From positions 1 to 6,574 of the forward strand of contig JAYVXF010000120.1 of NCBI GenBank assembly GCA_043793345.1: a DNA stretch of 6,574 nucleotides, read 5' to 3'. The notes beneath the pieces were generated by a model that saw only the letters and a program-made list of their open reading frames with translations, did not search any database and had not been told where the DNA came from. Below are positions 6,063 to 6,574 of this stretch, piece after piece. Positions within the stretch are counted from its first letter, which is position 1; each line of letters starts with the position of its first letter. The translations under genes were made by a program, and so were the position numbers. The stretch is from UKL13-2 sp043793345. GTDB lineage: Bacteria > Pseudomonadota > Gammaproteobacteria > Burkholderiales > Usitatibacteraceae.

Positions 6063-6574
6063 GGTGGGGATGGGGAGGCAGTGTCGAACCCAGCCCATAC
6101 TCCATCGTAATCCTGCTGCAACAACCCACCCGACATCGCAAACGCAGTCGGCTCAAACACATAACGACTCTCGAACATGAACGCTAAGGTATTGTCGATT
6201 TTGTGTGGTTTCAACTCTGCAGTGGACGCTTTGTCGAACGTGGCCTTGTCCGGCCCGTGCGCGGAGAAGGCGTTGTGGAGCGAGCCGCCACCGGGCAGGA
6301 AACCTGTCGCTTTGGCGTCGTAGGTACCATGAATCAGCCCCATGTATTCACTCATGGAATTGCGATGAAACCACGGCGGTCGAAATGTATTCTCAGCCAC
6401 CATCCAGCGCGGCGGGAAAATCACGAAATCGATATTGGCGATGCCGGCAGTTTCCGACGGCGACGTGAGCACCGTAAAGATCGATGGGTCGGGATGATCG
6501 AAGCTCACGGTGTTGATGGTATTGAAGCGCGCCAGATCGTATTTGTACGGCGCATAGTTGCCGTGCCACGCGAC
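6050..6574 (-). CDS. hmgA: Homogentisate 1,2-dioxygenase, C-terminal part (cut by window edge)
   Basis: Cytosolic non-haem Fe(II) ring-cleaving dioxygenase converting homogentisate to maleylacetoacetate. The frame is open from the right edge (VAWHGNYAPYKYDL onward) to TGA at 6050-6052, 174 visible residues; the N-terminal part lies outside. A GTG at 6508 could be mistaken for a start but is internal. The iron ligands of the family are present, numbered from the first visible residue: His70 and Glu76 in WFHRNSMSEYMG, and His106 in LHNAFSAHGPD, with the same 6- and 30-residue spacing as His335, Glu341 and His371 of the human enzyme. PPRWMVAENTFRPPW and NTLAFMFESRY are further hallmarks. The C-terminus after LLQQDYDGVWAGF is short and low-complexity (SPSPPRSS), and its last codons and stop come from the REP-like repeat. 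It is upstream of, and co-oriented with, fahA and phhA. Confidence 0.95.
   Translation of the reverse strand, partial: VAWHGNYAPYKYDLARFNTINTVSFDHPDPSIFTVLTSPSETAGIANIDFVIFPPRWMVAENTFRPPWFHRNSMSEYMGLIHGTYDAKATGFLPGGGSLHNAFSAHGPDKATFDKASTAELKPHKIDNTLAFMFESRYVFEPTAFAMSGGLLQQDYDGVWAGFDTASPSPPRSS

Noticed and set aside
6021..6098. N-terminal 26-residue extension of the GIY-YIG frame
   Set aside because: It is encoded by the 26-bp repeat and the end of hmgA, precedes the family's usual MSFWVYIL start, and the ATG at 6020 has its own AGGA site.

Overview
The window looks like a proteobacterial chromosome, most likely betaproteobacterial (Burkholderiales- or Nitrosomonadales-like). This rests on the style of the solute-binding proteins, on the phenylalanine/tyrosine degradation genes, and on dispersed REP-like palindromes of the TTCGACAGGCTCA and AGCAGATTTCTC types. 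The assignment is an inference from recalled families and cannot be narrowed further by eye.

Layout. Bases 1-3268 (+ strand) hold two tandem paralogous periplasmic substrate-binding proteins of the peptide/nickel family (SBP_bac_5). The first is cut by the left edge of the window. They are separated by about 200 bases containing a REP-like inverted repeat. No permease or ATPase gene is visible. Bases 3354-6574 (- strand, convergent with the first block) read, in transcription order: the 3' part of homogentisate 1,2-dioxygenase (hmgA, cut by the right edge), a small GIY-YIG nuclease gene running into tandem repeats, a fumarylacetoacetate hydrolase (fahA type), and phenylalanine 4-monooxygenase (phhA). 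A strong hairpin lies between the two convergent blocks.

Function. phhA, hmgA and the fumarylacetoacetase carry out three steps of one pathway: phenylalanine to tyrosine, homogentisate to maleylacetoacetate, and fumarylacetoacetate to fumarate plus acetoacetate. Tyrosine aminotransferase, 4-hydroxyphenylpyruvate dioxygenase, maleylacetoacetate isomerase and a pterin carbinolamine dehydratase are not in the window. The two binding proteins point to import of peptides or related solutes; any link to amino-acid catabolism is only suggestive.

The most unusual part is 5370-6062. A GIY-YIG nuclease gene is bracketed by two identical 26-bp direct repeats. Its reading frame continues through an array of 60-bp and 27-bp tandem units built from an inverted version of the same repeat. 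The outer repeat copy supplies the stop codon of hmgA. This looks like a repeat-plus-nuclease unit inserted into an aromatic catabolism operon. A second repeat family (21-bp tandem units leading into a near-perfect 31-bp-stem hairpin) sits between the fumarylacetoacetase gene and phhA, and a relative of that hairpin sits between the two binding-protein genes.
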